64,000 nucleotides of DNA. Origin: Roseovarius confluentis (GTDB lineage: Bacteria > Pseudomonadota > Alphaproteobacteria > Rhodobacterales > Rhodobacteraceae). Below are positions 25,673-35,100 of this stretch, in pieces. The notes beneath the pieces were generated by a model. That model had not been told where the DNA came from. It saw only the letters and a program-made list of their open reading frames with translations, and searched no databases. Location of the stretch: contig NZ_PPFE01000006.1 of NCBI RefSeq assembly GCF_002917925.1, positions 1-64,000 of the forward strand, written 5' to 3'. The stretch's first letter is position 1, and each line of letters opens with the position of its first letter. The position numbers and the translations under genes are program-made.

Positions 25673-27127
25673 ATGCCCTACGATATCTCGACCACCCGCG
25701 CGGATCTGATCATTCATGGTGAACGGATGCCGGCGCGTTCCGGTCGCAGCTTTGAAACGCTCAACCCGGCCACCGAGCAACCGCTCGCACAGGTCGCCGA
25801 GGCGGGCGTGGAGGATGTGAACGACGCGGTCGCCTCCGCCCGGGAGGCGCTGACCGGCGATTGGGGCCGGATGCGCGCAGCCGATCGCGGCCAGATCCTG
25901 CTGCGCTTCGCCGACCTCATCCGCCGCGATCAGGACGAACTGATCGAACTGGAAAGCCTCGATTCCGGCAAACCGGTCTCGACCATCCGGCGGCAGGACA
26001 TGCCGGCGGTGCTGGACACGCTGACCTACTACGCAGGCTTCGCCGACAAGATCAACGGACAGGTCATTCCCGCCCGGCAGGACGCACTGACCTACACCGT
26101 ACGAGAGCCGGTCGGCGTGGTCGGGGCCATCGTACCCTGGAACTTCCCGATGATGATCGGCATGTGGAAGATTGCCCCGGCCCTGGCCTGCGGCTGCACC
26201 GTGGTCCTGAAACCGGCGGAACTCACACCGCTGACCGCGCTGAAACTGGGCGAACTTGCGCTCGAGGCCGGCATTCCCGCCGGCGTGCTGAACGTCGTGC
26301 CGGGCTTCGGCGCCGTCGCGGGGCAGGCACTGGTCGATCACCCGGACGTGGACAAGGTGACCTTCACCGGCTCCCCGGGGGTCGGCCGGCAGATCCTGCA
26401 AGGCTCCGCGGGCAACCTCAAGCGCGTCACTCTGGAACTTGGCGGCAAATCGGCCAACGTCATCTTTCCCGATGCCGACATTGAAACCGCGGCCAAGGCC
26501 GCCGCGTCCGGTATTTTCTTCAACAGCGGACAGGTCTGCTCGGCCGGCTCTCGGATCGTCGTCCACAACTCGATCCGCGAGCAAGTCGTGGAACGGCTCG
26601 TGGCGCGGGCCGAGAAGATCCGAACCGGCGATCCGTCCGATGGCGACACGCAGATGGGGCCGGTCGTTTCCGAGAAACAGATGGGCCGGATTCTCGACTA
26701 TATCCGTATCGGCGAGGAAGAGGGCGCACGGCTCGTGACAGGCGGCGCCCGCGCAATGGAGCGCGGATATTTTGTCGCCCCGACCGTGTTCGACGATGTC
26801 CGCCCCGAGATGCGCATCTCGCAGGAGGAGATTTTCGGCCCTGTCGCCTCGGTGATCGGCTTCGATGACGAGGACGAGGCGCTCGCCATCGCCAACGGTA
26901 CCAGCTTCAGTCTCGCGGCGGGTATCTGGACCAATGACATGCGCCGGATGCACCGTTTCCTTCGCGACCTGAAGGCAGGCACCGTCTGGGCCAACACTTT
27001 TGGGCCGACCGACGTGCGGTTGCCATGGGGCGGCACTCGGGACTCCGGCTTTGGCCGCGAGCACGGCGAGATCGCGCTGGAAAACTTCACCGAACCGAAA
27101 TCGATCTGGATCGCGCATGGCGCGTGA
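25673..27127 (+). CDS. NAD(P)-dependent aldehyde dehydrogenase
   Basis: A 484-residue ALDH, the normal length. The catalytic Cys is in FFNSGQVCSAGSR (about 290) and the catalytic Glu in VTLELGGKSANV (about 257). PWNFPMMIGMWKIAPALACG is the Rossmann-associated Asn motif, and QEEIFGPV is also present. It oxidises an aldehyde to the acid in the cytoplasm; sequence style resembles betaine-aldehyde/phenylacetaldehyde-type enzymes, but substrate is open. ATG 25673 is chosen because GAGGA lies five bases upstream; the ATG at 25643 has none. It is divergent from the ModE-like regulator and followed by a strong terminator. Confidence 0.93.
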   Translation: MPYDISTTRADLIIHGERMPARSGRSFETLNPATEQPLAQVAEAGVEDVNDAVASAREALTGDWGRMRAADRGQILLRFADLIRRDQDELIELESLDSGKPVSTIRRQDMPAVLDTLTYYAGFADKINGQVIPARQDALTYTVREPVGVVGAIVPWNFPMMIGMWKIAPALACGCTVVLKPAELTPLTALKLGELALEAGIPAGVLNVVPGFGAVAGQALVDHPDVDKVTFTGSPGVGRQILQGSAGNLKRVTLELGGKSANVIFPDADIETAAKAAASGIFFNSGQVCSAGSRIVVHNSIREQVVERLVARAEKIRTGDPSDGDTQMGPVVSEKQMGRILDYIRIGEEEGARLVTGGARAMERGYFVAPTVFDDVRPEMRISQEEIFGPVASVIGFDDEDEALAIANGTSFSLAAGIWTNDMRRMHRFLRDLKAGTVWANTFGPTDVRLPWGGTRDSGFGREHGEIALENFTEPKSIWIAHGA

Positions 27128-27195
27128 CACCTGATCCGTCATCGCGGGGCCGTGTCTTCCTCCCATCCTCCCGGTCGGCAAGACCCCGCAAGCGC

Positions 27196-27228
27196 AACGG
27201 CCCGCCTCCTCCCGGCGGGCCGTTCTGC
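27196..27228 (+). terminator. Rho-independent-type terminator after the aldehyde dehydrogenase
   Basis: An 11-bp perfect stem, AACGGCCCGCC (27196-27206) with GGCGGGCCGTT (27214-27224), and a seven-base loop. The U-tract is short. It lies about 70 bases after the dehydrogenase stop. The rest of 27230-27430 contains nothing I recognise. Confidence 0.7.
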
Positions 27229-27435
27229 TGCCGAACCGTCATGCGGGTGTGCCAGGGCGTGAACACCTTGCCGTAGCTGAAACTGCGGTGTCGCAAACAG
27301 CCCTGTCTGGATGGCCACGACATTACCCTCCGACCCCGCGCCTGGTCCCGAGCTTGGGCCAACTTGCGCAATGGATGGTTTTTCCACGGTCACCTGCATT
27401 AACCAGCTGACAGAAAATCATCTCATCGCCTGACA

Positions 27436-27463
27436 ATACTCCCGCCGGAGGCTCCACCACCTG
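27436..27463 (-). repeat. GGGAGTATT intergenic motif, copy at dnaE2 end
   Basis: On the minus strand the sequence reads GCCTCCGGCGGGAGTATTG, a small hairpin (CCtCCGGCGG) running into GAGTATT. It resembles the hairpin-plus-GAGTATTT elements near 35.05, 39.43 and 55.31 kb and lies downstream of dnaE2. This is the weakest of the four copies. Confidence 0.4.
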
Positions 27464-27488
27464 CCGCGCGCGATGAGGTCTGCGTTTC

Positions 27489-30410
27489 TTACCCCTGCCG
27501 CTTCGACACGGCGGGGTGGGCGGGCGGGCGCCGTGTCGAAGCGGCAGGCGTCAACACATCGCGCAGCAGCGCAAGCGGGTGCGCCTTCAGCGACAACCGC
27601 ATCGAAACGTAATCCTCCACCACCTCCTCGCCCGTGGTCATGGCGGGCAGGTCCACGTCGGGCTCGAACACCGCCTCGCCCTCCATGTCCCCGGCGAACA
27701 GCGGCAGCGCGCTCTTGCCCACCATCGCATGCGTTTCCCACAGCGCCCCGCGCCGCGCCACGTCGATGCTGGCAAAGGCATCCGCCTCCGCCAGCCGCGT
27801 CATCACCTCGGGCGCCACGCCCGCGCGACGCCACACGTCGCTCACCTCGCGGTACCCGTTGCCCCGCGCCGCGGTGATCCAGTGGGCGTCTTCCTCCACC
27901 ATCCCCTTGACCTGCCGGAACCCCAGCCGCAGGGCCAGCCCGCCGGCTTCGTCGGGCTCCATCACGTTGTCCCAGAAACTGGCGTTTATGCAGACCGGGC
28001 GCACCTCCACGCCGTGCTCCCGCGCGTCCCGCACGATCTGCGCCGGCGCGTAGAACCCCATAGGCTGCGCGTTCAGCAGTGCACAGGCAAAGATCCCCGG
28101 ATGGTGCCGCTTGACCCATGCACTCGCATAGACCAGCAGCGCAAAGCTCGCCGCATGGCTTTCGGGGAAACCGTAGCTGCCGAACCCCTCGATCTGGCTG
28201 AAACACCGTTCGGCGAACTCCATGTCATAGCCATTGGCCCGCATACCGCGCAGGAACCGCGTGCGGAACGCGCTGATATTGCCGTGTTTCTTGAACGTCG
28301 CCAGCGACCGGCGCAGCCGGTCCGCCTCGTCCGGCGTGAACCCGGCCCCGATGATGGCGATCTGCATGGCCTGTTCCTGGAACAGCGGCACCCCCAGCGT
28401 CTTGCCCAGCACCCGGCCCAGCTCGTCGGACGGAAACTCGACCTTTTCCTCGCCATTCCGCCGCCGGATATAGGGGTGCACCATGTCGCCCTGGATCGGC
28501 CCGGGCCGGATGATCGCCACCTCGATCACCAGGTCATAAAACGTCCGCGGCCGCATCCGGGGCAGGAAATTCATCTGCGCGCGCGACTCCACCTGGAACA
28601 CCCCGATCGTGTCCGCCTTGCACAGCATGTCATAGACGCGCGGGTCTTCCGGCGGCAGCGAGGCCAGCGTATGCGTCTGCCCGTGATGCTGATCGATCAG
28701 GTCGAACGCCTTGCGCAGACAGCTCAGCATCCCCAGCGCCAGCACATCCACCTTCAGGATGCCCAGCGCGTCGATATCGTCCTTGTCCCAGCAGATGACC
28801 GTGCGGCCTTCCATCGTGGCGTTCTCAATGGGCACCAGCTCGTCCAGCCGCCCCTCGGTGATGACGAACCCGCCCACATGCTGGCTCAGGTGCCGCGGAA
28901 ACCCCTCGATCTCGCGCACCAGCTCCATCGTCTGGCGCAGCCGCCGGTCGTCGGGGTCAAGCCCGATCTCGCGCATCCGCTCCCGCTCCACCGCGCCCGA
29001 GGTCGCAAAGAACCCCCATAGCTGCGAGGACAGCGCCCCCACCGTGTCCTGGCTCAGGCCCATCGCCGCACCGACCTCGCGGATGGCCCGCTTGCCCCGG
29101 TAATGAATGACCGTCGCGCACAGTCCCGCGCGGTGCCGGCCATAGCGCTCGTATATATGCTGTATCACCTCCTCGCGCCGCTCATGCTCGAAATCCACGT
29201 CAATGTCAGGCGGCTCGTTGCGCGCCTCGCTGACGAAGCGTTCGAACACCATCGTGCCGGTTTCCGGGCTGACCGAGGTCACGCCCAGGCAATAGCACAC
29301 CACCGAATTGGCCGCCGATCCGCGCCCCTGGCACAGGATCCCGCGTGATCGGGCAAAGGCGACCACGTCACGCACCGTCAGGAAATACGGCTCGTAATTC
29401 AGCTTGGCGATCAGGCTCAACTCGTGCTCGATCATGCCGCGCACCCGCTCCGGCGCGCCGTCGGGATAGCGCCAGCGCAACCCCTCCATCGCCAGCCGCC
29501 GCAGTCTTTGCGCCGCCGTTTCCCCCTGCGACACCTCGCTGGGATACTCGTACCGCAACTCGTCCAGCGAGAACCGCAGCCGCGCCGCCACCTCCCCCGT
29601 GCGCCGCACCGCGTCCTCGTGCCCCGCGAACAGCCGCAACATCTCCGCCTCGGACCGCAACCGCTGCTCGCCGTTGGCCAACGCATCCCGGCCCAACTCG
29701 TCCACCCGCCGCCCCTGCCGGATCGCGGTCAGCACATCCGCCAGCCGCCGCCGCCGCGCGTGGTGCATCGCGGGCAGGGCCGAGGCGACCGTTTCCAGCC
29801 CCAGCTCCCCCGCCAGCGCCGCCAGCCGTTTGAGCCGCTTCGCATCCTGCCCGTCATAGCGCGGCGCCATCAGCAGGTAACACTGCCCACCAACACCCTT
29901 CACCAACCGCCCCGCGTGACGCTGCCACTCGCGCAACGCCCCCTCGGGCGGATGCAGCAACAGCACGATCTCCTCCATCCTCTCCAGCAGGTCGTCCAGC
30001 CGCAGGTCGCATTCCCCCTTCTCGACCCGCAGCCGCCCGGCACTGATCAACCGGCTCAGCCGCCCCCACCCTTGCCGCGTCTCGGGCAGGGCGGTCAGCA
30101 CCAGTCCCTCGCGCAGCACCAGCCGCGCGGCGGGGTAGAAGCGCGGCACATGGGCCCACTCGGGCGCGCGCGGCTGCGGCGCGGGCGGGCCTATGGCGCC
30201 GTCACGCGCCTCGATGCGCTCCCGCTCGGCCACCACGCGGGCGATCTCGCGCACCGCCGCATGGGCGCGCACCACGCCCGCGACCGAGTTCTCGTCGGCA
30301 ATGGCCAGCCCCGCCAGACCCAGCTCTGCCGCCCGCGCCACGTATTCCTCGGCATGGGACGCCCCGGTCAGGAAGGTGAAATTGGAGGTGATCGACAATT
30401 CGGTGAACAT
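27489..30410 (-). CDS. dnaE2: Error-prone DNA polymerase III alpha subunit DnaE2 (ImuC), C-terminally shortened
   Basis: A 973-residue DnaE2. The PHP domain begins at the N-terminus (FTELSITSNFTFLTGASHAE). The polymerase core carries the catalytic NEPPDIDVDF and ILKVDVLALGMLSCLRKAFD, followed by the finger and beta-binding parts (VEDYVSMRLSLKAHPLALLR). Family members usually have about 1,050-1,100 residues. Here the frame stops right after the LKAHP segment, so the C-terminal OB-fold region is lacking. The last residues are encoded inside an 18-bp perfect inverted repeat. DnaE2 performs translesion synthesis with ImuA and ImuB, neither of which is in the window. Function may be reduced. Confidence 0.88.
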   Translation of the reverse strand: MFTELSITSNFTFLTGASHAEEYVARAAELGLAGLAIADENSVAGVVRAHAAVREIARVVAERERIEARDGAIGPPAPQPRAPEWAHVPRFYPAARLVLREGLVLTALPETRQGWGRLSRLISAGRLRVEKGECDLRLDDLLERMEEIVLLLHPPEGALREWQRHAGRLVKGVGGQCYLLMAPRYDGQDAKRLKRLAALAGELGLETVASALPAMHHARRRRLADVLTAIRQGRRVDELGRDALANGEQRLRSEAEMLRLFAGHEDAVRRTGEVAARLRFSLDELRYEYPSEVSQGETAAQRLRRLAMEGLRWRYPDGAPERVRGMIEHELSLIAKLNYEPYFLTVRDVVAFARSRGILCQGRGSAANSVVCYCLGVTSVSPETGTMVFERFVSEARNEPPDIDVDFEHERREEVIQHIYERYGRHRAGLCATVIHYRGKRAIREVGAAMGLSQDTVGALSSQLWGFFATSGAVERERMREIGLDPDDRRLRQTMELVREIEGFPRHLSQHVGGFVITEGRLDELVPIENATMEGRTVICWDKDDIDALGILKVDVLALGMLSCLRKAFDLIDQHHGQTHTLASLPPEDPRVYDMLCKADTIGVFQVESRAQMNFLPRMRPRTFYDLVIEVAIIRPGPIQGDMVHPYIRRRNGEEKVEFPSDELGRVLGKTLGVPLFQEQAMQIAIIGAGFTPDEADRLRRSLATFKKHGNISAFRTRFLRGMRANGYDMEFAERCFSQIEGFGSYGFPESHAASFALLVYASAWVKRHHPGIFACALLNAQPMGFYAPAQIVRDAREHGVEVRPVCINASFWDNVMEPDEAGGLALRLGFRQVKGMVEEDAHWITAARGNGYREVSDVWRRAGVAPEVMTRLAEADAFASIDVARRGALWETHAMVGKSALPLFAGDMEGEAVFEPDVDLPAMTTGEEVVEDYVSMRLSLKAHPLALLRDVLTPAASTRRPPAHPAVSKRQG
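27495..27547. repeat. Perfect 18-bp inverted repeat at the dnaE2 3' end
   Basis: CTGCCGCTTCGACACGGC (27495-27512) pairs perfectly with 27530-27547 across a 17-base G-rich loop. It overlaps the last codons of dnaE2, exactly where homology to full-length DnaE2 ends. It may be a palindromic mobile repeat that replaced the gene end, or act as a transcription terminator. Confidence 0.75.
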
Positions 30411-30497
30411 GGCAGACCCGCATCATATTCACCTTTTGTTCTCATTTCGAGTCCGAATCGTGGGGTTGGTGAAAGCCGCGCGGGGCCCACTCACCCC

Positions 30498-30518
30498 GTC
30501 CCGGACCCGATCCGGGAC
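30498..30518. repeat. Palindromic repeat upstream of dnaE2
   Basis: GTCCCGGA (30498-30505) pairs perfectly with TCCGGGAC (30511-30518) around CCCGA. Hairpins of this type, with GTCCCGGA arms, recur between genes in many alphaproteobacteria. A second small hairpin, GGGTgaaaACCC, follows near 30530. The region separates dnaE2 from the secreted-protein gene. Confidence 0.6.
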
Positions 30519-30553
30519 CTCGTAGGGCGGGTGAAAACCCACGCGTCCCCCCC

Positions 30554-31033
30554 TCACTTCAGCGGCACACACTCCAACCCGCCCATGCAGGTCTCCACCT
30601 GCTTGACCTGCTCCGCCGACGGCTCGGGAAAGGCCCAGCTGCCGCAAGGGTCGGCCACCATCACCAGCTTCCGCCCGTGCTTTTCCAAAAAAACGAGGTA
30701 CTCCGCCCCCGACTGCGCCCCGCCACACCACGGCCCGAAACAGCTGACTTCCAGCGTGATGTCCCGCGCAAACGGCGTCGTGAACCCGGCCCGCGACAGC
30801 GATTTCCCCTCCAGCCGCGCCGGGATCGCCACGGTCCGCCGGTCCTGGTTGGTGCCGTCATTCTCGGGCAGCCGGCCCTCGTCGAACCGCAACGCGCCCG
30901 CCACCACCACATAGGCCTGCTCCGCCTCCGACGCCTGGCTGTAGGTCCGCGCCACGTCCGGCCGCAGGCACGACAGTGCCAGCGCCGGTCCAGCCGCCAG
31001 TACCAAGGCCATACTCGTCAAAAACGTCTTCAT
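30554..31033 (-). CDS. Small exported cysteine-rich protein, function unknown
   Basis: A 159-residue protein with a Sec signal peptide ([19 protein letters not shown]). The mature part has six cysteines: [33 protein letters not shown]. Paired disulfides in the periplasm are likely. I do not recognise the family. Its ATG overlaps the rppH stop (ATGA), so it is translated as the last gene of the dut-moeB-M3 peptidase-rppH run. Confidence 0.75.
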   Translation of the reverse strand: MKTFLTSMALVLAAGPALALSCLRPDVARTYSQASEAEQAYVVVAGALRFDEGRLPENDGTNQDRRTVAIPARLEGKSLSRAGFTTPFARDITLEVSCFGPWCGGAQSGAEYLVFLEKHGRKLVMVADPCGSWAFPEPSAEQVKQVETCMGGLECVPLK

Positions 31034-31512
31034 AGCCTGTCTCCAAACGCGTTCATCACATTGGCATAAACCCCGCGCTTGAACGGCACGATGGCGTCCA
31101 CCACCTCGTCCGGCGATATCCACTTCCATCTGGAAAACTCCGCCGGCGGCAGGGTGATGTCCACATCCGCATCGACCCCATGAAACCGCAGCAGAAACCA
31201 CTTCTGCATCTGCCCCCGGTATTGCGCCTTCCACAGCTTCGGCACCAGCTCATGCGGCAGGTCGTAAGGTATCCACTCCGGCGTCTCCGCCTCCACCGTC
31301 ACGAGGTCGGCCTTCACCCCGGTTTCTTCCCACAGCTCGCGCAGGGCCGCGTCCCGCGGAGCCTCGCCCTCGTCGATCCCGCCTTGCGGCATCTGCCAGG
31401 CGTCATACTCGCTGTCGATCCGCTGGCCGACAAAGACCTTGCCATCCTCGTTCACCAGCATCACCCCCGCGCAGGGCCGATACGGCAGCTTTTCGATCTC
31501 TTCCGGTGTCAT
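31030..31512 (-). CDS. rppH: RNA pyrophosphohydrolase RppH
   Basis: A 160-residue Nudix hydrolase. The N-terminal [20 protein letters not shown] and the complete Nudix box [20 protein letters not shown] (TG) are diagnostic. The tail [20 protein letters not shown] is typical of RppH, which removes pyrophosphate from 5' ends of mRNA and starts decay (it also hydrolyses Ap5A). The start overlaps the stop of the M3 peptidase by four bases. Confidence 0.94.
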   Translation of the reverse strand: MTPEEIEKLPYRPCAGVMLVNEDGKVFVGQRIDSEYDAWQMPQGGIDEGEAPRDAALRELWEETGVKADLVTVEAETPEWIPYDLPHELVPKLWKAQYRGQMQKWFLLRFHGVDADVDITLPPAEFSRWKWISPDEVVDAIVPFKRGVYANVMNAFGDRL

Positions 31513-33521
31513 GCCGCCAATCCCCGTCCTTTCAAGAGCGCCTCAACGCCGGGCATCCGCCCGCGGAAGGCCAGGTACAACTCCTCCGCCTCGCGCGATC
31601 CGCCGGTCGACAGGATATTCTCCTCCAGCGCCTTCGCCTTCTCGGCGTCAAACGCCCCGCCCGCTTCCTCGAACGCGGCAAAGGCATCGGCATCCATCAC
31701 CTCCGACCACATGTAGCTGTAATAGCCGCTCGAATACCCGTCGCCACTGAACACATGCGCGAAATGCGGCGTCGCGTGGCGCATCCTTATCGCGCGGGGC
31801 ATCCCCATCTCCGCCAACACCGCGGCCTGTTTCGCCATCGGATCGTCGGGAGCCTCCCCCTCGTGGAAGGCCAGATCGACCATGGCCGAGGCCACGTATT
31901 CGACCGTCTGGAACCCCATGTCATAGGTGGCGGCGCCCAGCACCTTGTCCAGCATCTCCTGCGGCATCGGCTCGCCCGTCTCGGCGTGCGTCGCGAACTC
32001 CGACAGCACCTCCGGCACCTCCAACCAGTGCTCATAGAGCTGGCTCGGCAATTCCACGAAATCCCGCGCCACGGACGTGCCCGAAATGCTCTCATAAGTC
32101 ACGTCCGACAGCATCTGGTGCAGCGCGTGCCCGAACTCGTGAAAGAGCGTCCGCGCATCGTCATAGCTCAACAGCGCCGGATCGCCCTTGGCGAAATTGC
32201 ACACGTTGATCACCACCGGCCCCTTCACATCGGGAAACTTCCGCTGGCCCCGCATGGCCGAACACCACGCGCCCGACCGCTTCGATCCGCGCGCAAAGTA
32301 ATCCCCGATAAAGACAGCCACATGGCGCCCCTCCCGCGTCACCTCCCACGCCCGGCAATCGGAGTGGTAAAGCGGCACATCCAGCCGCTCGAACTCCAGC
32401 CCGAACAGCCGATGCGCACAGGCGAACGCCGCCTCGATCATCCGATCCAGCTGCAAATACGGCTTCAACGCCGTCTCATCCAGATTATGCTCGATCTTGC
32501 GCCGCTTCTCGGAATAGTACCGCCAGTCCCAAGGCTCCAAAGGCCCGTTCACACCATCTTCCCGCATCATCTCGGTCAGCACGTCCGCATCCGCCTCCGC
32601 CTGCGCGCGGGCCGGGCCCCAGACATCCATCAACAGCCCCCGCACCGCCTCTGGCGTCTTGGCCATCTCGGTCTCCAGCTTGAACGCCGCGAAACTCTCG
32701 TAGCCCAACAGCTTCGCCCGCTCCTCGCGCAGCTTCAGCACCTCTGCGGCAATCTCGCGGTTGTCCGTCTCGCCCCCATTGGCCCCGCGCGAGGTCCACG
32801 CCTCATAGGCTTTCTCCCGCAAATCCCTCCGCGGCGAGAACTGCAGGAACGGCACGATCAACGACCGCGACAGCGTGATCACCGGCCCCTCCGCGCCTTT
32901 CTCCTCGCCCGCCGCCCGGGCCGAGCGCACCACGAACTCCGGCAGCCCGTCCAGGTCCGCCTCGTTCAATTCCATGAACCACCCCGCCTCGTCTTTCAGC
33001 AGGTTCTGCGTGAAGGCCGTGCCCAGTTCCGCAAGCCGCGCGCGAATCTCGCGCATCCGCTTGTCCGCCGCGCCTTCCAGCCCGGCCCCGGCGCGGCGAA
33101 ACCCGCGATGCGTCAGCATCAGCACCCGCTCCTGCTCCTCGGTCAGCCCCAGGCTCTCGCGCGCGTCCCACAACGTCGCGATCCGCTGAAACAGCGCCTT
33201 GTTGCCGTAGATCTCCGACGAATACGCGGCCAGCTTCGGGCTGAACTCCCGCTGCAATTCCTGCCGTCTGTCGTTGCTGTCGGCCCCTGCCACGGTAAAG
33301 AACACCGACAGCACCTTGTCCAGCCTGTCGCCCGCCACTTCCAGCGCCTCCACCGTGTTGGCAAATGTCGGCGGCGCGGGATTGTCCGCAATCGCCGCGA
33401 TCTCGCCCCGCGCCTCTTCCAGGGCGGCCTCGAACGCAGGTGCGAAATCCTCGTCCGACACGGTGTCGAACGGCGCCATCTCGAACGGCGTCTCCCACTC
33501 ACTCAACAGCGGATTGGTCAT
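31509..33521 (-). CDS. M3-family oligopeptidase (PrlC/oligopeptidase A-like)
   Basis: A 670-residue zinc peptidase. [11 protein letters not shown] near residue 460 is the HExxH zinc site. [20 protein letters not shown] supplies the third zinc ligand (Glu), and [20 protein letters not shown] is the substrate-side C-terminal signature. The enzyme degrades short peptides in the cytoplasm, including cleaved signal peptides in related bacteria. It overlaps the MoeB-like gene by 23 bases at its start and rppH by four at its end. Confidence 0.93.
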   Translation of the reverse strand: MTNPLLSEWETPFEMAPFDTVSDEDFAPAFEAALEEARGEIAAIADNPAPPTFANTVEALEVAGDRLDKVLSVFFTVAGADSNDRRQELQREFSPKLAAYSSEIYGNKALFQRIATLWDARESLGLTEEQERVLMLTHRGFRRAGAGLEGAADKRMREIRARLAELGTAFTQNLLKDEAGWFMELNEADLDGLPEFVVRSARAAGEEKGAEGPVITLSRSLIVPFLQFSPRRDLREKAYEAWTSRGANGGETDNREIAAEVLKLREERAKLLGYESFAAFKLETEMAKTPEAVRGLLMDVWGPARAQAEADADVLTEMMREDGVNGPLEPWDWRYYSEKRRKIEHNLDETALKPYLQLDRMIEAAFACAHRLFGLEFERLDVPLYHSDCRAWEVTREGRHVAVFIGDYFARGSKRSGAWCSAMRGQRKFPDVKGPVVINVCNFAKGDPALLSYDDARTLFHEFGHALHQMLSDVTYESISGTSVARDFVELPSQLYEHWLEVPEVLSEFATHAETGEPMPQEMLDKVLGAATYDMGFQTVEYVASAMVDLAFHEGEAPDDPMAKQAAVLAEMGMPRAIRMRHATPHFAHVFSGDGYSSGYYSYMWSEVMDADAFAAFEEAGGAFDAEKAKALEENILSTGGSREAEELYLAFRGRMPGVEALLKGRGLAA

Positions 33522-34563
33522 CTTGCTCTCCTCTTTGGCCGCACACGGGGCAGTCCGCCCGGCGGCTCAGTGATATCTTCCGGCTTTCCCCATATAGGGC
33601 GTCATAGATCAGCATTTCACCCCGCAGCGCCGCACCCGCCTGCGTGATCACCTTCACGGCCTCCACCGCCATCATCGATCCCACCACGCCCGGCAACGGC
33701 CCCAGCACCCCCGCCTCGGCACAGCTCGGCGCCAGCCCCGCCGCAGGGGCCTCGGGGAAAATGCACTGGTAGCAGGGCGCGCCCTTCGCCGGATCAAACA
33801 CGCTCACCTGCCCTTCCCATTGCGACAACGCCCCTGAAATCAAGGGCTTGCCCTGCGTCACCGCCACCCGGTTGGCTAGGTAGCGCGTGTCGAAATTGTC
33901 CGTCCCGTCTAGGATCAGGTCATACTCGGCGAACAAATCCGCCGCGAACGCCTCGCTCAACCGCCGCTCGTAGGGGCGCATCTCCACATAGGGGTTCACG
34001 TCCCGCGCCGCCTGCGCCGCCGACTGCACCTTGGGCATGTCGATCCGCGCATCCGTATGGATCACCTGCCGTTGCAAGTTGGTGGCATCCACCACGTCAT
34101 CGTCGATCACACCGATCCGCCCCACGCCTGCCGCCGCCAGGTAGAGGATCGCGGGCGAGCCCAGCCCCCCGGCCCCGATCACCAGCACCTTCGCCTGTTT
34201 CAAGGCTTTCTGCCCCGGCCCGCCGATCTCGCGCAGCACGATATGCCGCGCATAGCGTTCCAGCTCCGTCGGCGCGAACAGCCCCTTCGGTTTCTCCGGC
34301 TCCGGCGCCGCCACCCGGCCCCGCAGTCGCCGCAGCACCTGCCGGTAGGCCAGGAGCAGCGCCACCGCTCCGGCCAGCAACAGCCAAGGCGCCGCCGTGC
34401 CGCCCGTCGCCTCGCGCAACCCGTTCCCATCGGGCAGCACCAGTTGCGTCAGCACCACGAACGCCCAAAGGATCGCGATCATCATCCAGCGTTGCCGCCG
34501 CGGCGCGCCCATCCACGCCCCAAGCCCCCAGATCGCACCGGCCAGCACAAGCACCAACAGCAT
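33499..34563 (-). CDS. moeB: MoeB/ThiF-type E1-like adenylyltransferase with N-terminal membrane segments
   Basis: A 354-residue protein. Two hydrophobic segments (about 1-17, 26-45) and a third (about 60-75) precede the E1-like domain beginning ELERYARHIVLREIGGPGQK. The nucleotide motif is VLVIGAGGLGSPAILYLAAA, and DGTDNFDTRYLANRVA is a conserved catalytic strand. Zinc cysteines form CYQC and CPVCG pairs. MoeB adenylates the C-terminus of MoaD for molybdopterin synthesis; ThiF and HesA relatives act on other sulfur carriers. The membrane anchor is unusual for MoeB. The ATG shares one base with the dut stop. Confidence 0.88.
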   Translation of the reverse strand: MLLVLVLAGAIWGLGAWMGAPRRQRWMMIAILWAFVVLTQLVLPDGNGLREATGGTAAPWLLLAGAVALLLAYRQVLRRLRGRVAAPEPEKPKGLFAPTELERYARHIVLREIGGPGQKALKQAKVLVIGAGGLGSPAILYLAAAGVGRIGVIDDDVVDATNLQRQVIHTDARIDMPKVQSAAQAARDVNPYVEMRPYERRLSEAFAADLFAEYDLILDGTDNFDTRYLANRVAVTQGKPLISGALSQWEGQVSVFDPAKGAPCYQCIFPEAPAAGLAPSCAEAGVLGPLPGVVGSMMAVEAVKVITQAGAALRGEMLIYDALYGESRKISLSRRADCPVCGQRGEQDDQSAVE

Positions 34564-35018
34564 CAGCCTGCCCCCGTCGACCCGAAACCGCCCGTCCCGC
34601 GCGCGGTGTCCTCAAGGCGCTCCACCACGTCGAATTCCGCCTGAACCACCGGCGCCACCACCATCTGCGCGATCCGCATCCCGTGCTCCACCGTGAACGG
34701 CTCGGCCCCGGCATTCATCACGATCACCCCCAAGGGTCCGCGATAATCGCTGTCGATCGTCCCAGGGCTGTTGGGCAGCGTGATCCCGTGCTTCAACGCC
34801 AGCCCCGAGCGCGGCCGCACCTGCACCTCGTACCCCTCGGGTATCGCCAGCCGCAGCCCCGTCGACACCAGCGCCCGCGCTCCCGGCGCGATCACCACAG
34901 CGCCCCGGTCGGCCAAGTTCGCGCGCAGGTCCGCCCCCGCCGCCCCCGCCGTCTCATAGCGCGGCAGACCCAACTCACGGTCCGCGCCGTCGTCCCACAT
35001 CACCGAAATGCTCACCAT
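34563..35018 (-). CDS. dut: Deoxyuridine 5'-triphosphate nucleotidohydrolase (dUTPase)
   Basis: A 151-residue trimeric dUTPase. All five motifs are present: [45 protein letters not shown] and the C-terminal [10 protein letters not shown] that closes over the active site. It hydrolyses dUTP to dUMP, keeping uracil out of DNA. ATG 35018 matches the usual N-terminus; the longer frame to 35093 reads through an intergenic repeat. It overlaps moeB by one base and follows coaBC, a common alphaproteobacterial order. Confidence 0.94.
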   Translation of the reverse strand: MVSISVMWDDGADRELGLPRYETAGAAGADLRANLADRGAVVIAPGARALVSTGLRLAIPEGYEVQVRPRSGLALKHGITLPNSPGTIDSDYRGPLGVIVMNAGAEPFTVEHGMRIAQMVVAPVVQAEFDVVERLEDTARGTGGFGSTGAG

Positions 35019-35041
35019 GCGCCGGTTCTTCCTGCTTTTCC

Positions 35042-35085
35042 TCTGGCCATAAATATCCTCGCCGAAGGCAAGATACTCTTCGGGC
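35042..35085 (-). repeat. Hairpin plus GAGgaTATTT intergenic element, copy between coaBC and dut
   Basis: On the minus strand CCGAAGAGTATCTTGCCTTC (GG) forms a small hairpin. It is followed by GAGGATATTTATGGCCAGAG (GAAAAGC). The same arrangement, a hairpin then GAGTATTT with a following GGCAAGAAAA-like tail, occurs near 39.43 and 55.31 kb. Confidence 0.5.
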
Positions 35086-35100
35086 GCAACCACCGTCGCC

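Noticed and set aside
30411..30470. LexA (SOS) box before dnaE2
   Set aside because: A GTTC occurs, but no second GTTC or GAAC at seven-base spacing, so the alphaproteobacterial LexA pattern is not met.
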